Positions 24,680 through 34,200 of a stretch of 64,000 nt of DNA are shown piece by piece (position 1 is the stretch's first letter; every line of letters starts with the position of its first letter). The DNA is from CATQGW01 sp965262235. Lineage in GTDB: Bacteria > Chloroflexota > Dehalococcoidia > Bin125. The notes under the pieces were generated by a model. The model saw only the letters and a list, made by a program, of their open reading frames with translations, did not search any database and was not told the origin of the DNA. A program made the position numbers and the translations under genes. The stretch spans positions 1,860,001-1,924,000 of the forward strand of contig OZ253504.1 of NCBI GenBank assembly GCA_965262235.1, written 5' to 3'.

Positions 24680-26782
24680 ATGAATGTCGGAACGCACGCG
24701 GAGCTCGCGAACTTCATCTGGAGCATCTGCAACCTGCTGCGAGGGCCGTACAAGCGCAACGAGTACCGCAAGGTCATCCTCCCGCTGACCGTGCTGCGGC
24801 GCTTCGACTGCGTGCTGGCAGAGACCAAGGATGACGTGCTCGCGGCCGCCGACAAGACCAAGGGCCACAGCCAGACCATGCGGAACATCGCCCTGGAGCG
24901 GGCGTCGGGGCACAAGTTCTACAACACCTCCCGACTTGACATTCAGCGGCTCCTGGACGATCCGAATCAGGTCGCCCAGAACCTGAACGCCTACATCACG
25001 GACTTCTCGGAAAACGTGCGGACCGTCATGGAGCGCTTCGCCTTCGGCGAACAGATCGCCAAGATGGAGGAAAAGAATCTGCTCTTCCAGGTCGTCCAAG
25101 CGTTCGCCACCGTCGACCTCTCACCTGCACGCGTCGACAACGTGCAGATGGGATACATCTTTGAGGAACTGATCCGGATCGGCGCTGAGCAGGCGAACGA
25201 GGAGGCGGGGGAGCACTTCACGCCGCGCGAGGTGATTCGGTTGATGGTGAGTTTGCTCCTGTCGGACGAACCCGACCTCGGCCGCAGCCACGTGATCAAG
25301 ACGATCTACGACCCGGCCTGCGGCACCGGCGGCATGCTGTCGGTCGCTCAGGATTTCCTTCGCGAGCACAACAGCGAGTCGCATCCCATTCTCTACGGCC
25401 AGGACTTGAACGATGAAGCGTGGGCGGTCTGCAAGTCCGACATGCTGCTCAAGGGCGAGGACGCGGACAACATCGTCCGAGGTGATTCGTTCACGGAGGA
25501 TGGCTATCAGCGCGATTCGGCCGGCAGGAAACGCACTTTCGATTACATGCTGGCGAATCCGCCGTTCGGTGTGGAGTGGAAGCAACAACGGCGGCAGATC
25601 GAGCAGGAGCGCTACACGCTTGGGTACGACGGTCGGTTCGGCGCCGGACTGCCGAGGATCAACGACGGATCGCTGCTCTTCCTCCAGCACATGCTGTCGA
25701 AGATGCAGCCGCTGGAGGCAGGCGGCAGCCGGATCGCGATCGTGTTCAACGGCTCGCCGCTGTTCACCGGTGACGCCGGCAGCGGCGAGAGCAACATCCG
25801 GCGCTGGATCATCGAGAACGACTGGCTGGAGACGATCGTGGCGCTGCCCGACCAGCTCTTCTACAACACGGGCATCTCGACCTATATCTGGATCCTGACC
25901 AATCGGAAAGAGCAGCGCCGGCAGCTCCAGGTGCAGCTCATCGATGGTCGGCAGTTCTTCGTCAAGATGCGTAAGAGCCTGGGCAACAAGCGCAACGAGC
26001 TGTCGGCTGAGCAGATCGTCGACCTCACCGAGATCCATGGCAACTTCAAGGATGGCGAGACCCGCGGCCTGCCGTACGAAGACCCGGTCACGCACGAAAC
26101 GCGCATGCGGCCGCGAGCCGTGAGCAAGGTCTTCCTCAATGAGGACTTCGGCTATCGGAAGGTGACGGTCGAGCGGCCGCTGCGGCTGAATTTCGCCGCG
26201 ACGCCGGAGCGCATCGCCCGACTCGAGGACGAGACGCCATTCCAGAATCTGGCCAAGAGTAAGAAGCGCGCCGGTCAGGCGCATGACGCCGACGTGGCGG
26301 CAGGCCTGGAGAGACAAAAGGCGATTCGGAATCTGCTCCAGGCGCTCCGTGAAGCGACCGACGGCGTTGTCTTCGAGGACCGCGAGATGTTCAACTCCGC
26401 GTTGACGGACGCAGCCGAGGAATGCGGGATGAAGCTCGCGGCGGCGGAGCGCAAAGCGGTGCTGGCCGCCCTGGCTGAGCGCGACCCCGAGGCCGAAATC
26501 TGCTGTGACCGCCGCGGCAATTCTGAGCCGGATCCCGACCTGCGCGACACCGAGCACATGCCGCTCGGCGAGGACGTGGATGAGTACATGGCGCGCGAGG
26601 TGCTGCCGCACGTGCCCGACGCCTGGGTCGACCACAGCAAGACCAAGGTCGGCTACGAAATTCCGCTCAATCGGCACTTCTATGTCTACGAGCCGCCGCG
26701 TCCGCTAGAGGAGATCGAGGCGGACCTGCAGGCGCTGGAGGAGGAGATCGCGGGCCTGCTGTCGGACGTCGTGCGAAGCTGA
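24680..26782 (+). CDS. hsdM: type I restriction-modification, DNA methyltransferase subunit
   Basis: 700 residues from the ATG at 24680, preceded by GGGGGA; the frame is open further upstream but that part is IS debris. HsdM_N helices lead (ELANFIWSICNLLRGPYKRN), followed by the N6-adenine methyltransferase domain: GEHFTPREVIRLMV, SAM-binding DPACGTGGM near residue 211 and the catalytic NPPF near 293. The C-terminal extension after about residue 520 is long and helical (HEEL-type region contacting HsdS). It modifies adenine at the site chosen by HsdS, in a complex of two M and one S. First gene of the island; it may be transcribed from a promoter at or near the old IS end. Confidence 0.95.
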   Translation: MNVGTHAELANFIWSICNLLRGPYKRNEYRKVILPLTVLRRFDCVLAETKDDVLAAADKTKGHSQTMRNIALERASGHKFYNTSRLDIQRLLDDPNQVAQNLNAYITDFSENVRTVMERFAFGEQIAKMEEKNLLFQVVQAFATVDLSPARVDNVQMGYIFEELIRIGAEQANEEAGEHFTPREVIRLMVSLLLSDEPDLGRSHVIKTIYDPACGTGGMLSVAQDFLREHNSESHPILYGQDLNDEAWAVCKSDMLLKGEDADNIVRGDSFTEDGYQRDSAGRKRTFDYMLANPPFGVEWKQQRRQIEQERYTLGYDGRFGAGLPRINDGSLLFLQHMLSKMQPLEAGGSRIAIVFNGSPLFTGDAGSGESNIRRWIIENDWLETIVALPDQLFYNTGISTYIWILTNRKEQRRQLQVQLIDGRQFFVKMRKSLGNKRNELSAEQIVDLTEIHGNFKDGETRGLPYEDPVTHETRMRPRAVSKVFLNEDFGYRKVTVERPLRLNFAATPERIARLEDETPFQNLAKSKKRAGQAHDADVAAGLERQKAIRNLLQALREATDGVVFEDREMFNSALTDAAEECGMKLAAAERKAVLAALAERDPEAEICCDRRGNSEPDPDLRDTEHMPLGEDVDEYMAREVLPHVPDAWVDHSKTKVGYEIPLNRHFYVYEPPRPLEEIEADLQALEEEIAGLLSDVVRS

Positions 26783-26831
26783 CGGCATGGCCGGGAACCA
26801 CCGATCCGACACAAATCGAGCTGCCTGAGCC

Positions 26832-27029
26832 GTGCCTAAGGTGAGGGACGCGATCCGGATAGTGGAGCGCGACGGCTGGTACCACGTCGCGACGCGGGGC
26901 AGCCACCGCCAATTTCGCCACCCCGAGAAGTCTGGGCGCGTCACGATTCCAGGCCATCCGGGTGAGGATGTCGGGCCGAAGCTGTGGGCCAGTATCATGA
27001 GGCAAGCAGGCCTGAGGGGGGAACGTTGA
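26832..27029 (+). CDS. hicA: HicA-type mRNA interferase toxin
   Basis: 65 residues with a GTG start. MPKVRDAIRIVERDGWYHVA, then RGSHRQFRHP with the catalytic histidine of the GSH(R/H)xF motif, then TIPGHPGEDVGPKLWASIMR match the small dsRBD-like HicA/YcfA fold completely. HicA cleaves mRNA when not bound by HicB. It overlaps the hicB start by one base (TGATG), so the pair is translationally coupled, and it sits 49 bp after hsdM within the restriction locus. Confidence 0.9.
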   Translation: MPKVRDAIRIVERDGWYHVATRGSHRQFRHPEKSGRVTIPGHPGEDVGPKLWASIMRQAGLRGER

Positions 27030-27370
27030 TGAAGCTGACGTACGCCGTCGTCTTCGAGCAGACGCCCAACAACTACGGCGCCTACGTGCCGGACGTGCCG
27101 GGCTGCATCAGCACGGGTCAGACATGGGACGAGATGCAGGCGATGATCCGTGAGGCGCTCGTCTTCCACATCGAGGGCCTGCTGGAGGACGGTGAACCGC
27201 TGCCGGCGCCGAGGATGTCCATCGACGACGCCATCGCGCACCACAGCGAACCCATCCCCGAGGATGTGCTCAGCTCCTACGCGGAGTTCGGCGAGCCCGC
27301 CCCTACGCTCTCGACCCGGTTCGAGCTGGTCGAGATCGAGGTTTCCGCGCTGCAACCTGAGACCGTTTAG
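27029..27370 (+). CDS. hicB: HicB-type antitoxin
   Basis: 113 residues from the ATG at 27029 with GAGGGGGGAA just upstream. TYAVVFEQTPNNYGAYVPDV, PGCISTGQTWDEM and MIREALVFHIEGLLEDGEPL are the full HicB pseudo-RNase-H fold. The C-terminus is acidic and lacks an obvious ribbon-helix-helix or HTH domain, so DNA-binding autoregulation cannot be assumed. Its stop is 23 bp before the KAP NTPase gene. Confidence 0.9.
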   Translation: MKLTYAVVFEQTPNNYGAYVPDVPGCISTGQTWDEMQAMIREALVFHIEGLLEDGEPLPAPRMSIDDAIAHHSEPIPEDVLSSYAEFGEPAPTLSTRFELVEIEVSALQPETV

Positions 27371-27393
27371 GCCTCGCTCGCCGCTCCGATGGC

Positions 27394-28830
27394 ATGACTC
27401 AGCAGTCCGACGCCAGCGAAGCTCAGCCCCTACCTCCGGCACTCAAGATCGTCGAGCCCAATGTCGATCCCGACGAGCCATGGCGAGACGACGTGCTTGG
27501 CCGCAAGGAGATCGCAGATCGCCTGACCAGCATCGTTCGAGGACAGGAAGCGCCGTTCGTCATCAGCGTCGACGGGCGCTGGGGGACCGGGAAGACGTTT
27601 TTGCTGAAGCGCTGGCGGCAGGCGCTGCAGAATGACGGGTTCCAGGCGATCTATTTCAACGCGTGGGAGGATGACTTCTGCGATGACCCCCTTTTGGCGA
27701 TCATCGGTCAGCTCACCGAGCACTTTCACGAAAAGAAGCTCAGGGCGATGGCTGCACTCATCGGGGAAATTGCGCTGCCGATTCTGACAGCCAAGTTCAC
27801 AGGGGTGGCGTTCAGGCGAAAAGATCTACGGCGAGACAATCTTCTGAACGACTACAAGGCGCAGTTAAGAACGAAGGATCAGATTCGCACTCACTTGACG
27901 CGATTGGCTGCCGAGGTCAAAGAGCAGTCGGGCCAGCCTCTGGTGTTCATCATCGACGAGCTGGACAGATGCCGGCCAACATTCGCGATCGAGCTGCTGG
28001 AGCGGGTCAAGCACATCTTCGATGTCGAGAATATCGTGTTCGTCTTCGGCATCAACCGCAGCGAACTCACGAAGTCCCTGCAGTCGGTCTACGGGGAGAT
28101 TGATGCGGGGGAGTATCTGCGACGGTTCTTCGACATGGAGTTCGTCCTGCCGGACGCGGATCCTGGGCAATTCTGCACGCACTTAGTCGCGAAATTCCGC
28201 CTGAGTGCGTTCTTTTCGGAAGTGGATCAACACCGGGGAAACCTCTACTACGAGAATGAACTCAATGGGATTGCGCGAGTTCTGCCCGTCGTCCTTGGTC
28301 GCATGGGCCTCTCGCTCCGAGATATGGACTACTGCGTCCGGCTAGTGGCGCTCGCGGCGCGGGAGTCGTTGGTAAGCAAGAGGCTGTACCCACCGCTGGT
28401 CGTCCTGCTTGCGGCGACCAAGCTTCGTGATCCCGAGCTCTACCGACGCTTCGTTCAAGGAGACGCACGAGGGGCCGACCTCATCAACCATCTCAACGAG
28501 CAGCGACCGCTGGGGGATCCAACCGCTCAGGTAGGCTCAGACCCGAGGGACACTCTGAACTGGTTGGAGGCTGCGACCTACTACGCGGATGATCCCAACC
28601 GCTCGCTAAGACAACTCAAGCGACTTGAGGACGGAGCGGAACTCGACCAGCCGGAATACGTCTCGGCGGAACTCGCCGGACTCGATCTTGGGAGCGAGGA
28701 GAATCTGCGCCGGCTGAGAGACATCATCCAGACGATGCAAGGAAGTTGGACCCGCTTTGAGGGCTACGACGTCGCGCGTCGTTCGATAGCGGAGACGATC
28801 GACATCTACGCGGACTTCGTGAGGCGTTAG
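27394..28830 (+). CDS. KAP family P-loop NTPase
   Basis: 478 residues. Walker A is GRWGTGKT (near residue 60) after VLGRKEIADRL; IYFNAWEDD and Walker B VFIIDELDRCRP (near 185-196) are the hallmarks of KAP NTPases (PF07693). FVFGINRSEL and YLRRFFDMEF follow. The insert after Walker A (AALIGEIALPILTAKFTGVA) is hydrophobic, where many family members carry membrane segments. KAP proteins include PifA of F plasmid, which excludes phage T7. The gene lies between hsdM and hsdS with gaps of 23 and 3 bp, so it is almost certainly co-expressed with the restriction enzyme. A role in abortive defence is inferred. Confidence 0.85.
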   Translation: MTQQSDASEAQPLPPALKIVEPNVDPDEPWRDDVLGRKEIADRLTSIVRGQEAPFVISVDGRWGTGKTFLLKRWRQALQNDGFQAIYFNAWEDDFCDDPLLAIIGQLTEHFHEKKLRAMAALIGEIALPILTAKFTGVAFRRKDLRRDNLLNDYKAQLRTKDQIRTHLTRLAAEVKEQSGQPLVFIIDELDRCRPTFAIELLERVKHIFDVENIVFVFGINRSELTKSLQSVYGEIDAGEYLRRFFDMEFVLPDADPGQFCTHLVAKFRLSAFFSEVDQHRGNLYYENELNGIARVLPVVLGRMGLSLRDMDYCVRLVALAARESLVSKRLYPPLVVLLAATKLRDPELYRRFVQGDARGADLINHLNEQRPLGDPTAQVGSDPRDTLNWLEAATYYADDPNRSLRQLKRLEDGAELDQPEYVSAELAGLDLGSEENLRRLRDIIQTMQGSWTRFEGYDVARRSIAETIDIYADFVRR

Positions 28831-28833
28831 TCC

Positions 28834-30210
28834 GTGCGCGCCTACCCCCACTACCGCGACTCGGGCGTCGAGTGGCTCGGCGAGGTGCCCGAGCACTGGG
28901 AGGTGCGGCGGCTGGAGCACGTCGCCGCGTACCGCACGAGCAACGTCGACAAGAGGACCGCGGACGGCGAGCTGCCGGTCAGGCTCTGCAACTACACCGA
29001 TGTCTACTACGGCGATCGCATTCGGGCGGGCGAAGGCGAGTTCATGACGGCGACAGCCTCAGCCGGCGAGGTGGAGCGCTTCAAGCTCCGCGTCGGAGAT
29101 GTCCTCATCACCAAGGACTCCGAGGACTGGCGCGACATCGCAGTCCCGGCCGTGGTCGATGAGACCGCTGACGACTTCGTGTGCGGGTACCACCTCGGGA
29201 TCATCCGGTCCGGCCCTGAGACGGATCCCTTCTTCTTGTACCGCGCCATGCAGTCTGGGGCCGTCAATCGGCAGCTCCAGACATCGGCGTCCGGGGTGAC
29301 ACGGTACGGACTGCCGAATGCAGCGGTCGGCGATGTGCTGCTCCCCCTCCCACCCCTCGACGAGCAGCGCGCGATCGCCGCTTTCCTCGACGGGGAGACC
29401 GAGCGGATTGACTCGCTGGTGGCGAAGAAGCGGTTGCTGATCGAGCGGTTGCAGGAGTGCCGGACGGCGTTGATCACGCGCACGGTGACGCGCGGTCTCC
29501 CCCCCGAGGCCGCCCGCGCCGCCGGGCTCGACCCCTCGCCGCGCCTCAAGCCCTCGGGCGTGGAGTGGTTGGGAGATGTCCCGGAGCACTGGCAGGTAAT
29601 GACGAACCGCAGGCTCTTCAGCGAGCGTGACGAGCGGTCGCCGAACGGGGAAGGGGAGCTGCTCACAGTCTCACACATCACAGGAATAACGCGGCGGTCC
29701 GAGAAGCCAGATGTGGGCATGTTCATGGCTGAGACATTGAAAGGGTACAAGCGTTGCTATCCCGGGGATCTTGTGATCAACACAATGTGGGCGTGGATGG
29801 GTGCCGCTGGAACGGCTCGGGAAGAGGGCCTCGTCAGCCCATCCTATAACGTCTACACTCCGAGTTCGCGATTGAACGCGCGCTTCGTCGACATGGCGTT
29901 TCGATCCGCGCGATACGTTCTCGGGATTACTTCCGAGTCGAGAGGGGTGTGGACATCGAGGCTGCGACTTTACCCGCAACAGTTCCTGGCTCTGGTAACC
30001 GCGGTTCCACCGATGGAAGAACAAGCGTTGATTGTTAAGCACGTCAATCAAATCGAACGACGGTCTCAGAAGATCATTGGGTCGATGGGGCAGGCGATCG
30101 AGCGCCTCCAGGAGTACCGTTCCGCACTTATTACCGCTGCGGTCACGGGCAAGATCGACGTGCGGGAGTCAGCTACGATTGTCGAAGGCTCCGCCGAATT
30201 GCCGGCTTGA
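28834..30210 (+). CDS. hsdS: type I restriction-modification, specificity subunit
   Basis: 458 residues with a GTG start three bases after the KAP stop. Two target-recognition domains begin with the same motif (SGVEWLGEVPEHWEV near residue 9, SGVEWLGDVPEHWQV near 240). Each ends in a conserved helix that separates the domains (PPLDEQRAIAAFLDGETERI and PPMEEQALIVKHVNQIE, then LQECRTALITRTVTRG and LQEYRSALITAAVTGKID). It sets the bipartite DNA site for HsdM and HsdR. The last 38 bases overlap the end of the convergent small gene at 30173. Confidence 0.95.
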   Translation: MRAYPHYRDSGVEWLGEVPEHWEVRRLEHVAAYRTSNVDKRTADGELPVRLCNYTDVYYGDRIRAGEGEFMTATASAGEVERFKLRVGDVLITKDSEDWRDIAVPAVVDETADDFVCGYHLGIIRSGPETDPFFLYRAMQSGAVNRQLQTSASGVTRYGLPNAAVGDVLLPLPPLDEQRAIAAFLDGETERIDSLVAKKRLLIERLQECRTALITRTVTRGLPPEAARAAGLDPSPRLKPSGVEWLGDVPEHWQVMTNRRLFSERDERSPNGEGELLTVSHITGITRRSEKPDVGMFMAETLKGYKRCYPGDLVINTMWAWMGAAGTAREEGLVSPSYNVYTPSSRLNARFVDMAFRSARYVLGITSESRGVWTSRLRLYPQQFLALVTAVPPMEEQALIVKHVNQIERRSQKIIGSMGQAIERLQEYRSALITAAVTGKIDVRESATIVEGSAELPA

Positions 30211-30556
30211 GCGGCGCTGGAGTATCGGGCGAGATGAGCGCTCCCCGTCGGATGCGCTCAAGCAGTGGCGCCGATATCGGATCGAGCGCCTCATAGCGCC
30301 CATTGGCCACGCGTTCGCGGATTAGGCGCACGTTGGCCGGTGCGGCCCCCAAATAGAAGATGCAGGAGTCGTGCGACGGATAGGAATGTTCGCCGGGGGC
30401 AACGACGACGCATGCGCTGCTGCACGTTGCTCGCCGTGCCGGATCATGGGTGGTGAAATTGACGACAACGACGCTACCATCATCGGCGGCATCGGAGAGG
30501 ATCACCCAGAGGTGCCCCTTCTCGTCAAGGCCAAAGAACGTGTCTCCTGGGTTCAA
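30173..30556 (-). CDS. small SH3-like protein, probable toxin of a Panacea pair
   Basis: 127 residues. The N-terminus MNPGDTFFGLDEKGHLWVIL, then VVVVNFTTH and APGEHSYPSHDSCIFYLGA, looks like a small beta-barrel related to the PemK/MazF fold, with a helical tail. I recall similar unnamed proteins next to DUF4065/Panacea genes but know no proven function. The ATG overlaps the stop of the Panacea gene by four bases (ATGA), so the two are translated together. It is antisense to the restriction operon and overlaps the hsdS end. Toxicity is inferred from this pairing. Confidence 0.55.
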   Translation of the reverse strand: MNPGDTFFGLDEKGHLWVILSDAADDGSVVVVNFTTHDPARRATCSSACVVVAPGEHSYPSHDSCIFYLGAAPANVRLIRERVANGRYEALDPISAPLLERIRRGALISPDTPAPLKPAIRRSLRQS

Positions 30557-31107
30557 GCGCTGATTACCAGCTGAGTGCGCAGCTGGTAAATGGCTTCTGC
30601 CTGATCGGCGGCCAACTCGATCGCGTAGTCGCTGTAGCCGGCGTAGCGGAGGATGTCGGCCGGGTCGATCGGGATCGAGGTCTCATCCGGATCTTGCCAT
30701 TCGGGCAGGGCCTGGGTCTGGCTGACCACCGCCGATGGCCGCAATTTGCCGTAGGTCTCGTAAACGTCGTTGAGCAGGTTCACGTTGTTTTCGGAGAGCT
30801 GATTCGATTCGGCAGGGCCACAGAGGGCGGCGTCGAAGTAGCGCCGCTTGACGTAGCGATGCCAGATCGAATCTTCGGGTGGATGTTCCTGCATGATCAG
30901 CTCGAGCATTTGGCAGGGCGTCGGGCCGTGCTTCATCGAGACGTAGCGGTCGTAGGTGATCGTCGCTTCGGTCTCGATCAGGGCGGCGCGGTCGGCGAGG
31001 TAGAGCAGCTTGATCAGCTTGATGTACGGCATTGAGCCGCCGGCGCGCTCGAGCAGGATTGACGCCGCTTGCGCCGCTTTACGTTCATCGAAGACAAACC
31101 TCATCAT
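30553..31107 (-). CDS. Panacea (DUF4065/SocA-like) antitoxin
   Basis: 184 residues from the ATG at 31107, with GGAGGAG upstream; the frame is open to 31134. FDERKAAQAASILLERAGGS, MPYIKLIKLLYLADR, YDRYVSMKHGPTPCQMLELI and SENNVNLLNDVYETYG are the Panacea domain, the shared antitoxin fold that neutralises many unrelated toxins. It is the first gene of a two-gene leftward unit that lies between hsdS and hsdR on the opposite strand, 117 bp from the divergent hsdR start. Confidence 0.82.
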   Translation of the reverse strand: MMRFVFDERKAAQAASILLERAGGSMPYIKLIKLLYLADRAALIETEATITYDRYVSMKHGPTPCQMLELIMQEHPPEDSIWHRYVKRRYFDAALCGPAESNQLSENNVNLLNDVYETYGKLRPSAVVSQTQALPEWQDPDETSIPIDPADILRYAGYSDYAIELAADQAEAIYQLRTQLVISA

Positions 31108-31224
31108 GACCGGCACTCTCCTCCGTGTGGGCAAGTGTCGCGCTCGGAATTCGCGTCGTCAAGACAATGTCCCGGGTGGCGATATCTTGGATGCAGTTCG
31201 ATTGCGCGAACGGAGGCGGTCCTC

Positions 31225-34200
31225 ATGACCACCCAGACCAAGGAGCAGGCGTTCGAGGCGACCGTCGAAGCGATGCTGATCGACTCCGGCTGGGTTACAG
31301 CGGATCGCGATGAGTGGGATGTCGCGCGCGCGCTGTTTGGGGCTCGGGCCGTCTCGTTCATGCGTGAGACCCAGCCGGATCAGTGGGAGAAGATGGCCGC
31401 GCTGCATCATGGCGAGCTGGAATCGCGAATCGTCGAGACGTTGGTGAAAGAGCTCGACACCAAGGGTTCGCTGCACGTTCTGCGTCACGGGTTCAAGTTT
31501 TACGGTCAGACCTTCCGGCTCGCGTACTTCAAGCCGGCGCACGGTCTCAACGACGAGGCGCTGGCCAGATTCCAGCGCAATGAACTGAGCGTGACGCGGC
31601 AGGCGCTCTGTCATCCGGGCAAGGGGCATGAGATCGACCTGCTGTTCGCGCTCAACGGCGTCCCGGTCGCAACCTGCGAACTCAAGAATCCGATGACCGG
31701 CCAAACGTGGAAGAGTGCAATCCGGCAGTACCAACAGGATCGCGAGCCCAACGCGCCGCTTTTCCGCTTCCAGAAGCGTGCGCTCGTCCACTTTGCCGCC
31801 GACACCGACGAGATTCACATGACGACTCGGCTTGACCGCGAGAAGACGCGCTTCCTGCCCTTCAACCGCGGCAGTAATCCCGGCGGGATCGAGTGCGGCT
31901 ACGGCAATCCGCCGGCGTCCGACGGCTATCTGACGAACTACTTCTGGCAAGAGGTGTTGGAGCGGGAGCGGTTCCTCGACATCATCGGCTCGTACATCTT
32001 CACCGAGACGCGCGAAGACAAGATCGAGGATGCGGCGGGCACACGCACGGTCAAGCGAGAGTCAGTGATCTTCCCTCGCTACCACCAACTTGACTCGGTC
32101 AACAAGCTCGTCGCGCGAGCCAAGGCTGAGGGACCGGGGCACAACTACCTGATCCAGCACTCGGCCGGCAGCGGCAAGACGAACAGCATCTCCTGGCTGT
32201 CGCACCGGCTTGCGAGCCTGCACACCGACGGCGACCACAAGGTCTACGACTGCGTGATCGTGATCACCGACCGGCGGGTCCTGGATCGTCAGTTGCAGGA
32301 CGCGATCTACCAGATCGAGCATGCGCAAGGGGTAGTCCAGGCGATCGATCAGAACTCTCGGCAGCTCGCCTCGGCGCTGGTCGACGGGACGAAGATCGTG
32401 ATCACGACGCTGCAGAAGTTTCCGTTTGTGATGAGAGGTCTGCTTCGGGTCGCGGGTGCGGCGGATCCAGACGAGGCCGCCGAGGCTGACGTCAAGCGGG
32501 CCGATCAGTGGCGCCGCCAGATTGCGAAGCGAACGTACGCGGTCATCGTGGATGAAGCCCACTCCAGTCAGTCCGGCGACACGGCGCGGGAGATGAAGGG
32601 CATTCTCGGCGCTCGTGGGCAAGAGGCGTTAGAAAGGGCTGAAGACGGTGAGGACATCGTCAACGCGACGATCGAATCGTACTCGGAGTCGCGCGGTCCG
32701 CAGCCCAATCTCTCATTCTTTGCCTTCACCGCCACTCCGAAGGGCAAGACGCTGGAGCTGTTCGGCCGCAAGCCCTCAGCGGACGCGAATCCGGTTCCGT
32801 TTCACGTCTACAGCATGCGGCAGGCGATCGAGGAACGGTTCATCCTCGATGTCCTCAGGCACTACATCGATTACAACGCCTACTACAAGCTGGTGAAAGA
32901 GGCCGAGGACGACCCCGACCTGCCGAAGCGCCGCGCGCAGACCGCGCTCGCCAAGTACTTGCATTTGCACCCCGTCAACGTCTCACAGAAGACCGAAGTC
33001 ATCGTCGAGCACTTCCGCAACCACGTGCGTCACCTGATGTACGGACGGGCGAAAGCGATGGTCGTCACATCTTCGCGGCTTCACGCGGTCCGCTACATGA
33101 GGGCCTTCCAGAAATACATCAAGGAGAACGGCTACGAGGATGTCCGACCGCTCGTCGCGTTCAGCGGAACGGTCCACGACGACGCCACCGGCGAAGACTT
33201 CACTGAGCCGGGCATGAATATCGACGCGGTGACCGGCAAGCCGATCAGCGAGTCGGCGCTGCCGTCGCGGTTCGCCTCGTCCGACTACAACGTCCTGCTC
33301 GTGGCGGAGAAGTACCAGACGGGATTCGACCAGCCGCTGCTGCAGGCGATGTATGTCGACAAGCGTCTCGACGGCGTCCAGGCCGTGCAGACGCTGTCCC
33401 GCCTCAATCGCATCGCCTCAGGGAAGCAGCCACCATTCGTCCTCGACTTTGTCAACGACCCGGACGAGATTCGAGCGGCGTTCAAGCCGTACTACGACCA
33501 GACACAACTGCTGGAATCCTCAGATCCGCACCGGCTGGAGGAGCTCAAGCACGAGCTCGACGGGATGCAGGTTTACTTCTGGAGTGAAGTCGAGGAGTTC
33601 GCCCAGGCCTTCTTCAGCGGCAAGTCGCTGGACGCGGCGAGCGTCCACGCACAGCTTGCAGGCCAGCTTCAGCCGGCAGTGAATCGTTTCCGCTCGATGG
33701 AGGATGAAGAACAGACCGACTTCCGCGACAAGCTGAACGCCTTCGTGAATCTCTACGCCTTCCTGAGCCAGATCATCCCGTATGCCGACGTCGATCTGGA
33801 GCGCCTCTCCGCCTATGGCCGGGCGCTGCTTCCCCAGCTCCAGGCAGATCGAGAGGACGATGCGATTCAGCTCGGCGACGACGTGGAGCTGGTGTACTAC
33901 CGGCTGCAGCGGGTGTCGTCGGGCGCGATCTCCATTGCCGAGGGAGCGGCCGAATACGTCGCCAGCCCGACAGAAGTGGGGACAGGCGATCCTGAGGAGG
34001 AGAAGGCGCCGCTCTCCGAGATCATCGAGCGCCTGAACGATCGATTCGGCACGGAGTTCACGGATGCGGACCGGCTCTTCTTCGAGCAGATCAAGGAAAG
34101 CGCTGTTCAAAACGAGGGAATCCGTCAAACCGCGCTCGCGAACCCCGTGGAGAAGTTCAAGTTGGGAGTCGGCGAACAGATTCAGCAGCTGATGTACGAG

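Noticed and set aside
25121..26677. 518-codon minus-strand frame opposite hsdM
   Set aside because: Same reason; hsdM motifs on the plus strand are unambiguous.
31069..31224. Longer hsdR start at 31069
   Set aside because: It would overlap the divergent Panacea gene and has no family sequence; the ATG at 31225 has GGAGG.
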